Assembly: GCF_013344685.1 (NCBI RefSeq)
Contig: NZ_CP050137.1
Span: 2,156,001-2,220,000 of the forward strand
Direction of reading: 5' to 3'
Origin: Sphingomonas sp. CL5.1
GTDB lineage: Bacteria > Pseudomonadota > Alphaproteobacteria > Sphingomonadales > Sphingomonadaceae
DNA length: 64,000 nt
The translations under genes and the position numbers were made by a program. Below are positions 8,754 through 18,244 of this stretch, piece by piece. Every line of letters starts with the position of its first letter. Position 1 is the first letter of the stretch. The notes below the pieces were generated by a model, which did not search any database, was not told the origin of the DNA, and saw nothing but the letters and a program-made list of their open reading frames with translations.

Positions 8754-10244
8754 ATGGTGCCGCTCGACCCCGTTCCGCAACCGATCGACCGCGTCCTTGC
8801 CGGGGAGGACGATGCGCCCGCGCTGATCGAACGCGCGGCGACGCTCAGCTACGCGCAAGTGGAGCAGGCGGTGGCGCGGCTCGCGGGGTGGCTCGCCGGC
8901 TTCGGCTTCGCGCCGGGCGATCGCGTGGCGAGCTGGCTGCCCAAGACGCGCGAGGCGTGCCTGATGCCGCTCGCCGCGCCGCGCGCCGGCCTCGTCCATG
9001 TGCCGGTCAACCCTTTGCTCAAGCGCGCGCAGGTGGCGCATATCATGGCCGACAGCGGTGCGCGGCTGCTGCTCACGCACGGCCCGCGCGCCGCGACGCT
9101 GGAGCCGGGCGACCTGCCGGGCGACGCGCGGATCGAGGTCGCGGCGGGCGAGGGGGATGCCCTGCCGCGCGCCGCCGGCGATCCCGATGCGCTGGCGGCG
9201 ATCCTCTACACGTCCGGCTCGACGGGGCGACCGAAGGGCGTGATGCTGAGCCACGCGAACCTGTGGCTCGGTGCCAATTCCGTCGCGCATTATCTTGAGA
9301 TCGCGGCTGAAGATCGCGTGCTGGCCGTGCTGCCGCTGAGCTTCGATTACGGCCAGAGCCAGCTTCTCTCGACCTGGGCGGCGGGCGCGGCGGTGGCGCC
9401 GCTCGACTATCTCACCGCGCGCGACGTGGTGAAGGCGGTGGAGCGGGTCGGCGCGACGACGCTGGCCGGGGTGCCGCCGCTGTGGGTGCAGCTCGTCGAG
9501 GCGGAATGGCCGCCCGAGACGGCCGCGCGGCTGCGGCGGCTGACCAATTCCGGCGGCGCGCTGACGCCCCGGCTGGTGCGCGCGCTGCGCCAGACGTTCC
9601 CGGCCGCGCGTCTCTATCCGATGTACGGGCTGACCGAGGCGTTCCGCTCGACCTTCCTAGATCCGGCGCTGGTCGATTCGCATCCCGAATCGATCGGCCG
9701 CGCGATCCCCCATGCCGAGGTGATGGTCGTCCGCGCCGACGGCACGCGCGCGGCGGCGGGGGAGCCGGGCGAACTGGTCCATGCCGGGCCGCTCGTCGCG
9801 CAGGGCTATTGGCGGGACGCGGAGCGGACGGCGCAGCGTTTCCGCCCAGCGCCGGCCTTCTCGCGCTATGGCGGGACGGCGGTATGGTCCGGCGATACGG
9901 TGGCGGCCGATGCGGACGGGCTGCTGCGCTTCGTGGGTCGCGACGACGAGATGATAAAGAGCGCCGGCAACCGCATCAGCCCGGCCGAGCTGGAGGAAGC
10001 GGCGGTTTCCGGCGGCGAGGCGGCGGAGGCGGTCGCGGTCGGCGTGCCCGACGCGCGGCTCGGGCAGGCGATCGTGCTGGTGCTGCGTGGCGACGCTGCC
10101 CGGGAGCCGGGCTTGCGCGAGCGGCTCAGGCGCGACCTGCCCAATTTCATGCAACCGGCCCGGATCGAGTGGCGCGACGACCTGCCGCGCAACCCCAACG
10201 GAAAGCTCGATCGTGCCCGCATCCGCGCGGAGGTGACGCCATGA
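8754..10244 (+). CDS. acyl-CoA ligase (AMP-forming), exosortase A system-associated
   Basis: A 496-residue ANL-superfamily adenylating enzyme. The ATP-binding loop LYTSGSTGRPKGV is at about 151-163, the A5 region reads YPMYGLTEAF, and the catalytic lysine lies in NPNGKLDR at about residue 484. It activates a carboxylic acid as an acyl-adenylate. Given the adjacent carrier-protein gene, the acceptor is plausibly that carrier's phosphopantetheine rather than CoA, but this is inference. The ATG at 8754 follows TCATGGAGGGATC, which provides a GGAGG ribosome site. It is divergent from the ACP gene and overlaps the decarboxylase by four bases (ATGA). Confidence 0.93.
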   Translation: MVPLDPVPQPIDRVLAGEDDAPALIERAATLSYAQVEQAVARLAGWLAGFGFAPGDRVASWLPKTREACLMPLAAPRAGLVHVPVNPLLKRAQVAHIMADSGARLLLTHGPRAATLEPGDLPGDARIEVAAGEGDALPRAAGDPDALAAILYTSGSTGRPKGVMLSHANLWLGANSVAHYLEIAAEDRVLAVLPLSFDYGQSQLLSTWAAGAAVAPLDYLTARDVVKAVERVGATTLAGVPPLWVQLVEAEWPPETAARLRRLTNSGGALTPRLVRALRQTFPAARLYPMYGLTEAFRSTFLDPALVDSHPESIGRAIPHAEVMVVRADGTRAAAGEPGELVHAGPLVAQGYWRDAERTAQRFRPAPAFSRYGGTAVWSGDTVAADADGLLRFVGRDDEMIKSAGNRISPAELEEAAVSGGEAAEAVAVGVPDARLGQAIVLVLRGDAAREPGLRERLRRDLPNFMQPARIEWRDDLPRNPNGKLDRARIRAEVTP

Positions 10245-11470
10245 AACCGATGGGGCCGATCCCGCCCGAATTCGCCGGCCAGCGCGGCGCGCTGATGATC
10301 GGGGAGCGCACCGCGCAGGATTGGGTGGCGGAGGCCGGTTCGCCGTGCTTCGTCTATGACCCTGCGATCGTCGCGGCCCGCGTCGCGCGGTTCCGCGCGG
10401 CCCTGCCGGGGATCGACCTGCACTATGCGATGAAGGCCAATCCGCACCCGACGCTGCTCGCCGCGATCGCGCCGCTGGTCGACGGGATCGACGTCGCCTC
10501 CGCCGGCGAGCTGGCGATCGCGCGCGCGGAGATGCCGGCCGCGCGGATCAGCTTCGCCGGCCCCGGCAAGCGCGACGCGGAATTGCAGGCGGCGATCGCG
10601 GCGGGGGCGACGCTCAACGCCGAATCGACCGGCGAGGTGCGGCGCGCGCTGGCGATCGGCGAGAGGTTGGGCCGGCAGCCGCGCCTCGCGGTGCGGGTCA
10701 ATCCCGATCTGGAGCTGAAGGGATCGGGGATGAAGATGGGCGGCCGCCCGTCGCCCTTCGGCATCGACGCGGAGCGCGCCGCCGATGCCGTGCGACTGAT
10801 CCGCGACGGCGCGGCGGACTGGCGCGGCTTCCATATCTTCGCCGGCTCGCAGGCGCTCGATCCACAGGCGATCATCGAGACGCAGACGGCGACCGTCGCG
10901 CTCGCCGCGCGGCTGGCGGAGGAGGCGGGCGCGCCGCCGCCGCTCGTCAACCTCGGCGGCGGGTTCGGCGTGCCTTATTTCTCGGGCGACGTCGCGGTGG
11001 ATGTCGAGCGGATCGGCGCGGCGCTGGCCGAAACGCTGGCGGCGCGCCCGGCGATCCTTGCCGGCGCGGGCTTCGCGATCGAGCTGGGGCGCTGGCTGGT
11101 GGCGGAGGCGGGCGTGTACCTGACCCGCGTCGTCGACCGGAAGGAAAGCCGGGGCGAGACCTTCCTCGTCGTCGATGGCGGGCTGCATCACCAGCTCGCC
11201 GCGAGCGGCAATTTCGGCACGGTGGTGCGGCGCAACTATCCGGTCGCGGTGGCGCACCGCATGGGCGAGGAAGCGGGGCTGGAGGAGGTTTCGGTCGTCG
11301 GCTGCCTCTGCACCCCGCTCGACCGGCTGGCCGACCGCGTCGCGCTGCCGCGCGCGGAGCCGGGTGACGTCATCGCGATCTTCCTCGCCGGCGCCTATGG
11401 CCTCACCGCCAGCCCGACGGCGTTCCTGGGGCATCCCGCCCCCGTCGAATGCGTCGCAGGTCTTTCCTAA
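10241..11470 (+). CDS. pyridoxal-dependent decarboxylase, exosortase A system-associated
   Basis: A 409-residue fold-type III PLP decarboxylase, related to diaminopimelate, ornithine and arginine decarboxylases. The Schiff-base lysine is Lys65 in HYAMKANPHP, and the phosphate-binding glycines are in LVNLGGGFGVPY. The C-terminal half carries ETFLVVDGGLHHQ and the CTPLDR segment with the catalytic Cys. The substrate is unknown. Family members occur next to the AMP ligase in XrtA loci, so it may act on an amino acid destined for the exopolysaccharide or on a carrier-bound derivative. It starts inside the ligase stop (ATGA). A 93-base gap follows before the export gene, where a second promoter could sit. 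Confidence 0.93.
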   Translation: MKPMGPIPPEFAGQRGALMIGERTAQDWVAEAGSPCFVYDPAIVAARVARFRAALPGIDLHYAMKANPHPTLLAAIAPLVDGIDVASAGELAIARAEMPAARISFAGPGKRDAELQAAIAAGATLNAESTGEVRRALAIGERLGRQPRLAVRVNPDLELKGSGMKMGGRPSPFGIDAERAADAVRLIRDGAADWRGFHIFAGSQALDPQAIIETQTATVALAARLAEEAGAPPPLVNLGGGFGVPYFSGDVAVDVERIGAALAETLAARPAILAGAGFAIELGRWLVAEAGVYLTRVVDRKESRGETFLVVDGGLHHQLAASGNFGTVVRRNYPVAVAHRMGEEAGLEEVSVVGCLCTPLDRLADRVALPRAEPGDVIAIFLAGAYGLTASPTAFLGHPAPVECVAGLS

Positions 11471-11563
11471 CGCTATCTTCACCTCTTTGCCCGATAGCCG
11501 GATGCAAGCGCCTCCGTCGGGGAAGACGTCACCCGTGACGCCGGACGCGCGAAGGAGATCGGT

Positions 11564-12214
11564 ATGCGTTTCGGCAATGGTTCCCGTGGCCTGGCGATGA
11601 TGGCATTGGCGTCGTTGCCGATGGCCGCCTGCGCGCGGGAAAAGGCGCGCCCGGCGGCGACGCTGCCGTCCGCCGCTTTCGTCGCCAAGGCGGAGCAGCC
11701 GGGCGAGGAATATGTCATCGGCCCGCTCGATTCGCTCCAGATCTTCGTGTGGCGCAACCCGGAGCTGTCGGCGAAGGTGCAGGTCCGCCCCGACGGCCGC
11801 ATCACCACGCCGCTGGTCAACGACATGCCGGCGGTGGGCAAGACGCCCGCGAAGCTCGCGGAGGACATGAAGGCGGCACTGGCCGAATATATCAAGGACC
11901 CGATCGTCTCCGTGATCGTGGAGAATTTCTCCGGCACCTACAGCCAGCAGGTGCGCATCGTCGGGGCGACGGAGAAGCCGGCCTCGCTGCCCTATCGCGC
12001 GAACATGACGCTGCTCGACGCGATGATCGCGGTCGGCGGCCTGTCGCAATATGCCGCCGGCAACCGCGCCCGCCTGATCCGCTACGACCGCGCGACCGGC
12101 AAGCAGCACGAATATCGGCTCAAGATCAATCGCCTGCTCAAGAGCGGCGATCCTTCCGCCAACGTGAAGCTCGAACCGGGCGACGTCATCATCATCCCCG
12201 AAAGCATGTTCTGA
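11564..12214 (+). CDS. XrtA/PEP-CTERM system exopolysaccharide export protein (Wza-like)
   Basis: A 216-residue lipoprotein of the polysaccharide export family. It starts with a lipoprotein-type signal peptide: the hydrophobic run LAMMALASLPMAAC places the lipidated Cys at residue 23. Residues 45-125 contain the Poly_export domain (YVIGPLDSLQIFVWRNPELS), followed by a SLBB-like segment (QVRIVGATEKPASLPYR). The protein should form or support the outer-membrane channel for the polymer. It is followed ten bases later by the chain-length gene and forms the start of the second block of the rightward arm. Confidence 0.93.
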   Translation: MRFGNGSRGLAMMALASLPMAACAREKARPAATLPSAAFVAKAEQPGEEYVIGPLDSLQIFVWRNPELSAKVQVRPDGRITTPLVNDMPAVGKTPAKLAEDMKAALAEYIKDPIVSVIVENFSGTYSQQVRIVGATEKPASLPYRANMTLLDAMIAVGGLSQYAAGNRARLIRYDRATGKQHEYRLKINRLLKSGDPSANVKLEPGDVIIIPESMF

Positions 12215-12224
12215 GGGAGCGCGC

Positions 12225-13742
12225 GTGTCGGGATTGTTTGAAGAGATACGGATCGCCGGCCACATGATGTGGACCCGCCGCTGGCTCGCGCTGGCGGTGG
12301 CGTGGGGGATCTGCATCCTCGGCTGGCTGTTCGTCAGCCAGATACCCAGCCGCTACGAAAGCCATGCGCGCGTCTTCGTGCAGATGCGGCAGGTGCTGCC
12401 GGGCGGCCCGAACGGTGGCGGGCTGGGCGATCAGGCGCGCGATATCGACACGGTGCGCCAGACGCTGACCTCGGCGGTCAACCTCGAGAAGGTGGTGCGC
12501 GGCACCGATCTGGCGCAGCAGGCGACGACCGACCGCGCCGTCACCGATCGCGCCGCCAGCCTCCAGAACGCGATCAAGATCACCGCGCAGCAGGACAATC
12601 TGTTCGAGATCGTCACCACCGCCTCCACGCCGCGCCTCGCGCGCCAGATCACGCAGAAGCTGATCGACCTGTTCGTCGAGCAGAACCTGTCCGACGATCG
12701 CAGCCAGAGCACGCAGACGCTGCAATTCCTCGATTCGCAGCTCCAGTCGCTCGGCGCCAAATTGCAGGACGCGGAGGCGAAGCGCGCCGATTTCCAGAAT
12801 CATTATCTCGGCTCGCTGCCCGGCACCGGATCGGTCAGCGACCGGATCGGCGCGGCGCGCGCGCAGATGGGGCAGGTGGACAGCGACCTTGCCGCCGCGC
12901 AGGCCAATCTCTCGGCGTTGAGCGGGCAGATGGCGGGCACGCCGCGCAATATCCCCGGCGCCGGCCCCGCGCCGGGCATCGGCCCCGCCCGCGCGCGGCT
13001 GGCGGCGATCCAGGGCCAGCTCGCCGATGCGCGCGCGCGCGGCTATACCGACAACCACCCCGACGTGGTGGCGCTGAAGGCGCAACTCGCGCAGGCGCAG
13101 GCCGATGCGCGCAACGAACCGGCATCGAGCGGGGCGGCATCGGCGGACAATCCCGCCTTCCTGTCGCTCCAGTCGATGCGCGCCGACCGGCAGGCGGCCG
13201 TCACCGCGCTGCTGGTGCGCAAGCGACAGCTCCAGTCCGACCTCGACGCGCTCAACGCCAAGCTGGCGCAGGACCCGGCGGTCGCCGCCGAGCAGGGCGG
13301 GATCGATCGCAATTACGGCGTGCTCAAGGACCAGTACGACCAGCTTCTCGCCCAGCGCCAGCAGGTCGCGCTGCACAGCCAGGCGCAGACGCAGACCGAT
13401 GCGGTGAAGTTCAGCGTGATCGATCCGCCGACCAGCCCGCGCACCCCGACCGCGCCGAACCGTCCGCTGCTGCTGACCGGGGTGCTGGCGGCGGGGCTGA
13501 TCGGCGGGCTGGGCGCGGCCTTCGCGCTGGGACAGGTGCAGGCCACCTTCCCGACGGCGCAGCGGCTGGAGAAGGCGTCCGGCATGGCGGTGATCGGCTC
13601 GATCGGCGAAATGGTGACGCGCGCGCAGGCCGAGGATCGCGTGAAGAAGCTCAAATGGCTGGCCGGCGGCACCGCCGCGCTGCTGGGGAGCTATATCGTC
13701 CTGCTCGGTGTCGAGATGCTCCAGCGGGGGATGGCGGCATGA
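12225..13742 (+). CDS. XrtA system polysaccharide chain length determinant (Wzz/GNVR family)
   Basis: A 505-residue inner-membrane protein with two main membrane segments, near residues 19-40 and 415-437, plus a third hydrophobic stretch close to the C-terminus. Between them lies a long periplasmic coiled-coil region rich in Gln, Ala and Asp. The proline-rich VIDPPTSPRTPTAPNR motif just before the second main segment is the typical Wzz landmark. It sets polymer length together with the tyrosine kinase. The start is a GTG at 12225 preceded by GAGGGAG. Its 3' end overlaps the autokinase gene by four bases. Confidence 0.93.
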   Translation: MSGLFEEIRIAGHMMWTRRWLALAVAWGICILGWLFVSQIPSRYESHARVFVQMRQVLPGGPNGGGLGDQARDIDTVRQTLTSAVNLEKVVRGTDLAQQATTDRAVTDRAASLQNAIKITAQQDNLFEIVTTASTPRLARQITQKLIDLFVEQNLSDDRSQSTQTLQFLDSQLQSLGAKLQDAEAKRADFQNHYLGSLPGTGSVSDRIGAARAQMGQVDSDLAAAQANLSALSGQMAGTPRNIPGAGPAPGIGPARARLAAIQGQLADARARGYTDNHPDVVALKAQLAQAQADARNEPASSGAASADNPAFLSLQSMRADRQAAVTALLVRKRQLQSDLDALNAKLAQDPAVAAEQGGIDRNYGVLKDQYDQLLAQRQQVALHSQAQTQTDAVKFSVIDPPTSPRTPTAPNRPLLLTGVLAAGLIGGLGAAFALGQVQATFPTAQRLEKASGMAVIGSIGEMVTRAQAEDRVKKLKWLAGGTAALLGSYIVLLGVEMLQRGMAA

Positions 13743-14758
13743 GCAGTCCGTCCGTCCCTCGCGACGAATCGCTGATCGAGCGCGCCGCGCAGATCTACGA
13801 TTTCGACGCGCAATTCCGTGTGCGCCGTGCCGCGCCGATCGTCACGCGGCCGGAACATGCGGTCGCGCCCGCCCACACCTTCCTCGACGACGCGCCGCCC
13901 GCGCCGCCGGGTGCCGAAACCATGTCGCCCGAAGCGGCGGCGACGCTGGCCGCCATCCCGCTCGAGCTGCGCGATTTCACCGTGCAGCCGGAGGAGGCGG
14001 ATAGCTGGGCCGCGCCGTCCGGCCTCGCGCACATCGATCGCGTGATGCTGGCGGAGAAGGGGATGCTGGTGCCCGGCGCGCCGATCGGGGCGCTGGCCGA
14101 GGAGTTCCGGCTGGTGAAGCGGCAGCTGCTGCTCAACGCCCGCGCGATCGCCGCCGCCACGCCGGAGCGCCGCGCGCGCACGATCCTCGTCGGCTCGGGC
14201 AAGCCGGGCGAGGGCAAGACCTATTGCGCGATCAACCTCGCGATCAGCCTTGCCGCCGAGCGGGATATCGAGGTGCTGCTGGTGGATGCCGATTTCGCCA
14301 AGCCCGATATCATGCCGTCGCTGGGGCTGGGCGAATCGACCGGACTGCTCGACATCCTGAGCGACCATTCGCTCGATCCCGAGGCGTTCGTGCTCAAGAC
14401 CGACGTGCCCCAGCTTTCGCTGTTGCCGTCCGGCGCGCGCACCCATGCCGATACCGAGCTGCTCGCCAGCGCGCGCACCGCGCAGGTGCTCGACCGGCTG
14501 CTCGCGGCCGATCCGCGCCGCATCATCATATTCGATTCGCCACCCGCGCTCGCCGCCTCGCCCGCCTCGGTGCTGGCGCTGCTCGTCGCGCAGGTGATGC
14601 TCGTGGTACGCGCCGACCGCACGACCGAAAGCGACGTGCGCGAGGCGGTGGGGCTGCTCGACGGGTGCGAGCATATCAGCCTGGTGCTCAATGCGACCTC
14701 CTATGAGCCGCATTACGGGCGCTTCGGCAGCTATTACGGACAGGGAGAGCGCGGGTGA
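13739..14758 (+). CDS. XrtA-associated tyrosine autokinase (CpsD/CapB-like)
   Basis: A 339-residue cytoplasmic BY-kinase. Walker A is GSGKPGEGKTY near residue 153, the A' motif LLVDADFAKPD follows at about 180, and Walker B is IIIFDSPPALA. The C-terminal tail SYEPHYGRFGSYYGQ contains four clustered tyrosines, the usual autophosphorylation sites. It partners with the chain-length determinant in the preceding gene to cycle polymerisation and export. The N-terminal 110 residues are a variable, Ala/Glu-rich linker. It overlaps both neighbours by four bases (ATGA upstream, GTGA downstream). Confidence 0.93.
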   Translation: MSSPSVPRDESLIERAAQIYDFDAQFRVRRAAPIVTRPEHAVAPAHTFLDDAPPAPPGAETMSPEAAATLAAIPLELRDFTVQPEEADSWAAPSGLAHIDRVMLAEKGMLVPGAPIGALAEEFRLVKRQLLLNARAIAAATPERRARTILVGSGKPGEGKTYCAINLAISLAAERDIEVLLVDADFAKPDIMPSLGLGESTGLLDILSDHSLDPEAFVLKTDVPQLSLLPSGARTHADTELLASARTAQVLDRLLAADPRRIIIFDSPPALAASPASVLALLVAQVMLVVRADRTTESDVREAVGLLDGCEHISLVLNATSYEPHYGRFGSYYGQGERG

Positions 14759-16356
14759 GACGACCGCTTCTCGCGGCCGCGCTGGGCGCGGCGATGACGG
14801 CGCCGCCGGCGCTGGCCGACACGCGCTATATCGCGCCCTATGTCGAACTGGGGCAGGCGGTCGGCGCGGACCTTACCAACGACGATGTCGTGACGTGGAC
14901 GCAGGTTGCGGTCGGCGTCGATGCCGGCGTGTCGAACGGCCGTGCCGAGGGGCAGATCAGCGCGCGCTACGAGCGCCGCATCCCGTGGGGCGGCAACCTG
15001 ACCGACGTGGACATGCTCTCCGGCCTCGCGCGCGGGTCGGTCAGGCTCTCGCCGGCCTTCTCGATCGACGCGGGCGCGCTGGCGTCCCGCTCGCGCATCG
15101 ATATCCGCGGCGCGGCGCCGGGGCTGTTCAGCGACGATTCGGCGAATGTCTCGAACGTCTATTCGCTCTATGTCGCGCCGCAACTGGCGACCAATGTCGG
15201 GCCAGCGCAGGTCACGGCGGCCTATCGTTTCGGCTACACGCGCGTCGACGCCCCCGATTTCACCGGCATCGCGCCGGGCGCGCCGCGCCTCGATTATTTC
15301 GACGACGAGACGAGCCATCTCGCGATGGCCTCGATCGGCGTCGGCGCGGGGCGGATCGCGCCCTTCGGCATCACGCTGAGCGGCGCGCTGGAGCGCGATT
15401 TCGCCAGCCAGCTTTCACAGCGCTACGAGGGGGAGTTCGCCCGGCTCGACGTGGTGCAGCCGGTGAGCCGCACCGTCGCGCTGCGCGGCGGCATCGGCTA
15501 TGAGAAGATCGAGGCGACGCAGCGCGACGCCTTGTTCGACGTGAACGGCAATCCGGTGCTGGACGGCAACGGGCGTTTCGTCACCGATCCCGCCTCGCCG
15601 CGCCGCATCGCCTATCACACCGACGGCCTGATCTATGACGCGGGCGTGATCTGGCGCCCGTCGCCCCGGCTGGAGCTGCAGGCGAGCGCCGGCTATCGCT
15701 ACGGCGGCGCGACCTATTTCGGATCGCTTTCGTGGCGCTTGTCGCCGGACAGCGCGGTGCGCGCGGTGGTCTATGACGGCGTCACCACCTTCGGCCGCCA
15801 GCTTCGCGATGGCCTCGCGACGCTGCCGACCAGCTTCCAGACGCAAGGCGACGGCTTCGGCCAGCAATTCACCGGCTGCGTCTTCGCGTCGCAACCGGCG
15901 ACCGGCGGCGCGGGCGGATGCCTCAACAGCGCGTTCCAGTCGGTCAGCACCGCCGTCTATCGCACGCGCGGCGTGGACGTGATCTACACCCGGACGGAGG
16001 GGCGGACACGGATCGGCCTCGGCGCGGGCTATGCCAACCGCCGGCTGTTCTCGCCGCCCAGCGCGCCGGGCATCACCGTGTTCGGCACCAACGACGAAAG
16101 CTATTACGCGCAGATCTTCTACGCCCGCGCGCTGAGCCGGGTGTCGGAGGTGGATGCCAACCTGTTCATGAACTATTATGACGCCGACCTGCCGGGGATG
16201 CGGGGCGTGCTCGGCGCGGGGCTTACGGGCGCGTACCAATATCGCTTCGGCCGGATCGGCACGATCGCGTCGCTCGGCCTCTACACCTACGACCAGCGCG
16301 GCTACAACAGCCAATGGTCGGCGCAGGGGCTGCTCGGGGCGAGGTACACGTTCTGA
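14755..16356 (+). CDS. PEP-CTERM system-associated outer membrane protein
   Basis: A 533-residue protein with a cleavable signal peptide (MRRPLLAAALGAAMTAPPAL, cut near residue 22) followed by repeated amphipathic beta strands rich in Tyr, Arg, Gly and Asp. It ends in GARYTF, an aromatic C-terminus suited to outer-membrane insertion by Bam. This matches the family of beta-barrel proteins restricted to XrtA/exopolysaccharide loci. It may assist secretion of polymer or anchor PEP-CTERM products, but its exact role is not known. The start is a GTG at 14755 overlapping the kinase stop (GTGA). Confidence 0.9.
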   Translation: MRRPLLAAALGAAMTAPPALADTRYIAPYVELGQAVGADLTNDDVVTWTQVAVGVDAGVSNGRAEGQISARYERRIPWGGNLTDVDMLSGLARGSVRLSPAFSIDAGALASRSRIDIRGAAPGLFSDDSANVSNVYSLYVAPQLATNVGPAQVTAAYRFGYTRVDAPDFTGIAPGAPRLDYFDDETSHLAMASIGVGAGRIAPFGITLSGALERDFASQLSQRYEGEFARLDVVQPVSRTVALRGGIGYEKIEATQRDALFDVNGNPVLDGNGRFVTDPASPRRIAYHTDGLIYDAGVIWRPSPRLELQASAGYRYGGATYFGSLSWRLSPDSAVRAVVYDGVTTFGRQLRDGLATLPTSFQTQGDGFGQQFTGCVFASQPATGGAGGCLNSAFQSVSTAVYRTRGVDVIYTRTEGRTRIGLGAGYANRRLFSPPSAPGITVFGTNDESYYAQIFYARALSRVSEVDANLFMNYYDADLPGMRGVLGAGLTGAYQYRFGRIGTIASLGLYTYDQRGYNSQWSAQGLLGARYTF

Positions 16357-16392
16357 TGGCGGCGCGGCACGGAAAACAGGGAACATCGCGAG

Positions 16393-17412
16393 ATGTATGA
16401 GGATCATTTCGGATTGCGCGAGCGCCCGTTCCAGCTCACGCCCGACCCGAAATACTGGTTCGACAGCGCCACGCACCGGAAGGCGATGGCCTATCTGGGC
16501 TATGGACTGGCGCAGGGCGAGGGCTTCATCGTCATCACCGGCGATATCGGCGCGGGCAAGACGACGCTGGTCGGGCATCTCACCTCGCGGATCGACCCGG
16601 CGAACCTCAACGTCATCTCGCTCGTCTCCAGCGCGATCGTGGCGGACGACCTGCTCAGGATCGTCGCGACTGGGCTGGGCGTCGCCGACGCGCCGCGCAA
16701 CAAGGCCGAACTGCTCACCGTGATCGAGCGCGGGCTGAACGCCGTCGCGCGCACCGGGCGGCGGACGCTGCTGATCGTCGACGAGGCGCAGGCACTGGAC
16801 ATCTCCGCCGTCGAGGAACTGCGGATGCTGTCCAATTTCCAGGCCGGCGGGCGCGCGCTGCTCCAGATATTCCTGCTCGGCCAGCCGGAGTTCCGCGAGC
16901 GGCTGCACGGATCGCAGGCGCTCGAGCAGCTCCGCCAGCGCGTCATCGCGATCCACCACCTCGATCCGATGGGCGAGGACGAGATCGCCGAATATGTCGG
17001 CCACCGGCTCCAGGTCGCCGGCTGGCAGGGCAGCCCCGATTTCGCGGAGGACGCCTTTCCGCTGCTCCACCGCATCACCGGCGGCGTGCCGCGCCGGGTG
17101 AACCAGCTCATGGGCCGGGTGATGCTGCACGCCGCGATCGTCGGCGCGACGCTGATCGACGCCGCGCTGATCGGCGAAGTGCAGGCCGATGCCGCGCGCG
17201 ATCTGCCGACCGCGTCGCCCACCGTCGCTGCTCCCGCCGTCACGGGCGAGGATGCCGCCGCGCTCGCGCAACGCATCGCCGCGCTGGAGGCGCGGATTGA
17301 GGAGCAGGACGCCGCGCTGCGTCGCGTGCTGACCCTGCTGGTCGACTGGGTGGAGAATGAGGTCGGCCCGCCCGCCTCGCGGCTGGAGGCGGTGCGCGGC
17401 GCCGCTGCGTGA
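16393..17412 (+). CDS. XrtA/PEP-CTERM system-associated ATPase (ExeA-like AAA)
   Basis: A 339-residue AAA ATPase. The N-terminus MYEDHFGLRERPFQLTPDPK is the typical ExeA/GspA-like opening. Walker A is GDIGAGKTT at about 54-62, and Walker B is LLIVDEAQAL near 130. Sensor-type Arg residues lie in the GGVPRRVNQL segment. The last 60 residues form a short coiled coil. The family is found in XrtA loci and is proposed to energise assembly or export. It lies 36 bases after the outer-membrane gene and is followed within two bases by the deacetylase. Confidence 0.92.
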   Translation: MYEDHFGLRERPFQLTPDPKYWFDSATHRKAMAYLGYGLAQGEGFIVITGDIGAGKTTLVGHLTSRIDPANLNVISLVSSAIVADDLLRIVATGLGVADAPRNKAELLTVIERGLNAVARTGRRTLLIVDEAQALDISAVEELRMLSNFQAGGRALLQIFLLGQPEFRERLHGSQALEQLRQRVIAIHHLDPMGEDEIAEYVGHRLQVAGWQGSPDFAEDAFPLLHRITGGVPRRVNQLMGRVMLHAAIVGATLIDAALIGEVQADAARDLPTASPTVAAPAVTGEDAAALAQRIAALEARIEEQDAALRRVLTLLVDWVENEVGPPASRLEAVRGAAA

Positions 17413-17413
17413 G

Positions 17414-18244
17414 ATGAGCGTCGTCAACGGCCTGTCGGTCGATATCGAGGAATGGTTCCAGGTCGGCGCGTTCGAAAAGACGATCGCGCGCGGCGACTGG
17501 GAAAGCCTCGAATCGCGCGTCGAGCGCAATACCGGCATGGTGCTGGACCTGTTCGCCGAAGCGGGGGTGAAGGGCACCTTCTTCACGCTTGGCTGGGTCG
17601 CCGCGCGGCATCCCGCGCTGGTCCGCCGCATCGTGGCGGAGGGGCATGAGATCGCCAGCCACGGCTGGGACCATGCCCGCGTCTTCACGATGGACGCCGC
17701 CGCCTTCCGCGACGACCTGCGCCGCGCGCGCGCCGTGCTGGAGGATGCCGGCGGCGTCGCCGTCACCGGCTATCGCGCGCCGAGCTTCTCGATCGACGCG
17801 CGCACGCCCTGGGCGCATCGCGTGCTGGCGGAGGAAGGCTATGCCTATTCCTCCAGCGTCGCGCCGATCGCGCACGACCATTATGGCTGGCGCGACAGCC
17901 CGCGCTACGCATGGCGGCCGCTGGCCGACGCCCCGCTGATCGAGTTGCCGGTGACGGTGGCCGAGATCGCCGGGCGGCGGCTGGCGACGGGGGGCGGTTT
18001 CTTCCGCATGCTGCCCGCCGCACTGACCGATTTCGCGGTGCGACAGGTGAACGACGCGGGGCAGCCGGCGATCTTCTATTTCCATCCGTGGGAGGTCGAC
18101 CCCGGCCAGCCGCGTGTCGTCGACGCGCCGCTGCGCTCGAAGCTGAGGCACTATAGCCGGCTCGGCGCGATGGCGGGCAAGCTGGGCGGGCTGGTCCGGC
18201 GGCATGACTGGGGGCGGATCGACGCGATCACGGCGGCGCGATGA
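17414..18244 (+). CDS. XrtA system polysaccharide deacetylase
   Basis: A 276-residue NodB-fold deacetylase of the PEP-CTERM-associated type. The metal-binding and catalytic motifs are SVDIEEWFQV near residue 8, which holds the catalytic Asp in place of the usual TFDD, HEIASHGWDHARV near 78 with the two zinc-binding His residues, and GYRAPSFSID near 118. It should remove acetyl groups from amino sugars in the polymer or its lipid-linked precursor. The ATG at 17414 sits two bases after the ATPase stop. The stop overlaps the FemAB-like gene (ATGA). Confidence 0.93.
   Translation: MSVVNGLSVDIEEWFQVGAFEKTIARGDWESLESRVERNTGMVLDLFAEAGVKGTFFTLGWVAARHPALVRRIVAEGHEIASHGWDHARVFTMDAAAFRDDLRRARAVLEDAGGVAVTGYRAPSFSIDARTPWAHRVLAEEGYAYSSSVAPIAHDHYGWRDSPRYAWRPLADAPLIELPVTVAEIAGRRLATGGGFFRMLPAALTDFAVRQVNDAGQPAIFYFHPWEVDPGQPRVVDAPLRSKLRHYSRLGAMAGKLGGLVRRHDWGRIDAITAAR

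Noticed and set aside
9866..12316. 816-codon open frame antisense to the ligase, decarboxylase and export genes
   Set aside because: It is a GC-driven shadow with no recognisable domain.
15415..17766. 783-codon open frame antisense to the XrtA outer-membrane, ATPase and deacetylase genes
   Set aside because: It spans three well-supported genes and has Arg/Ala-rich noise composition.
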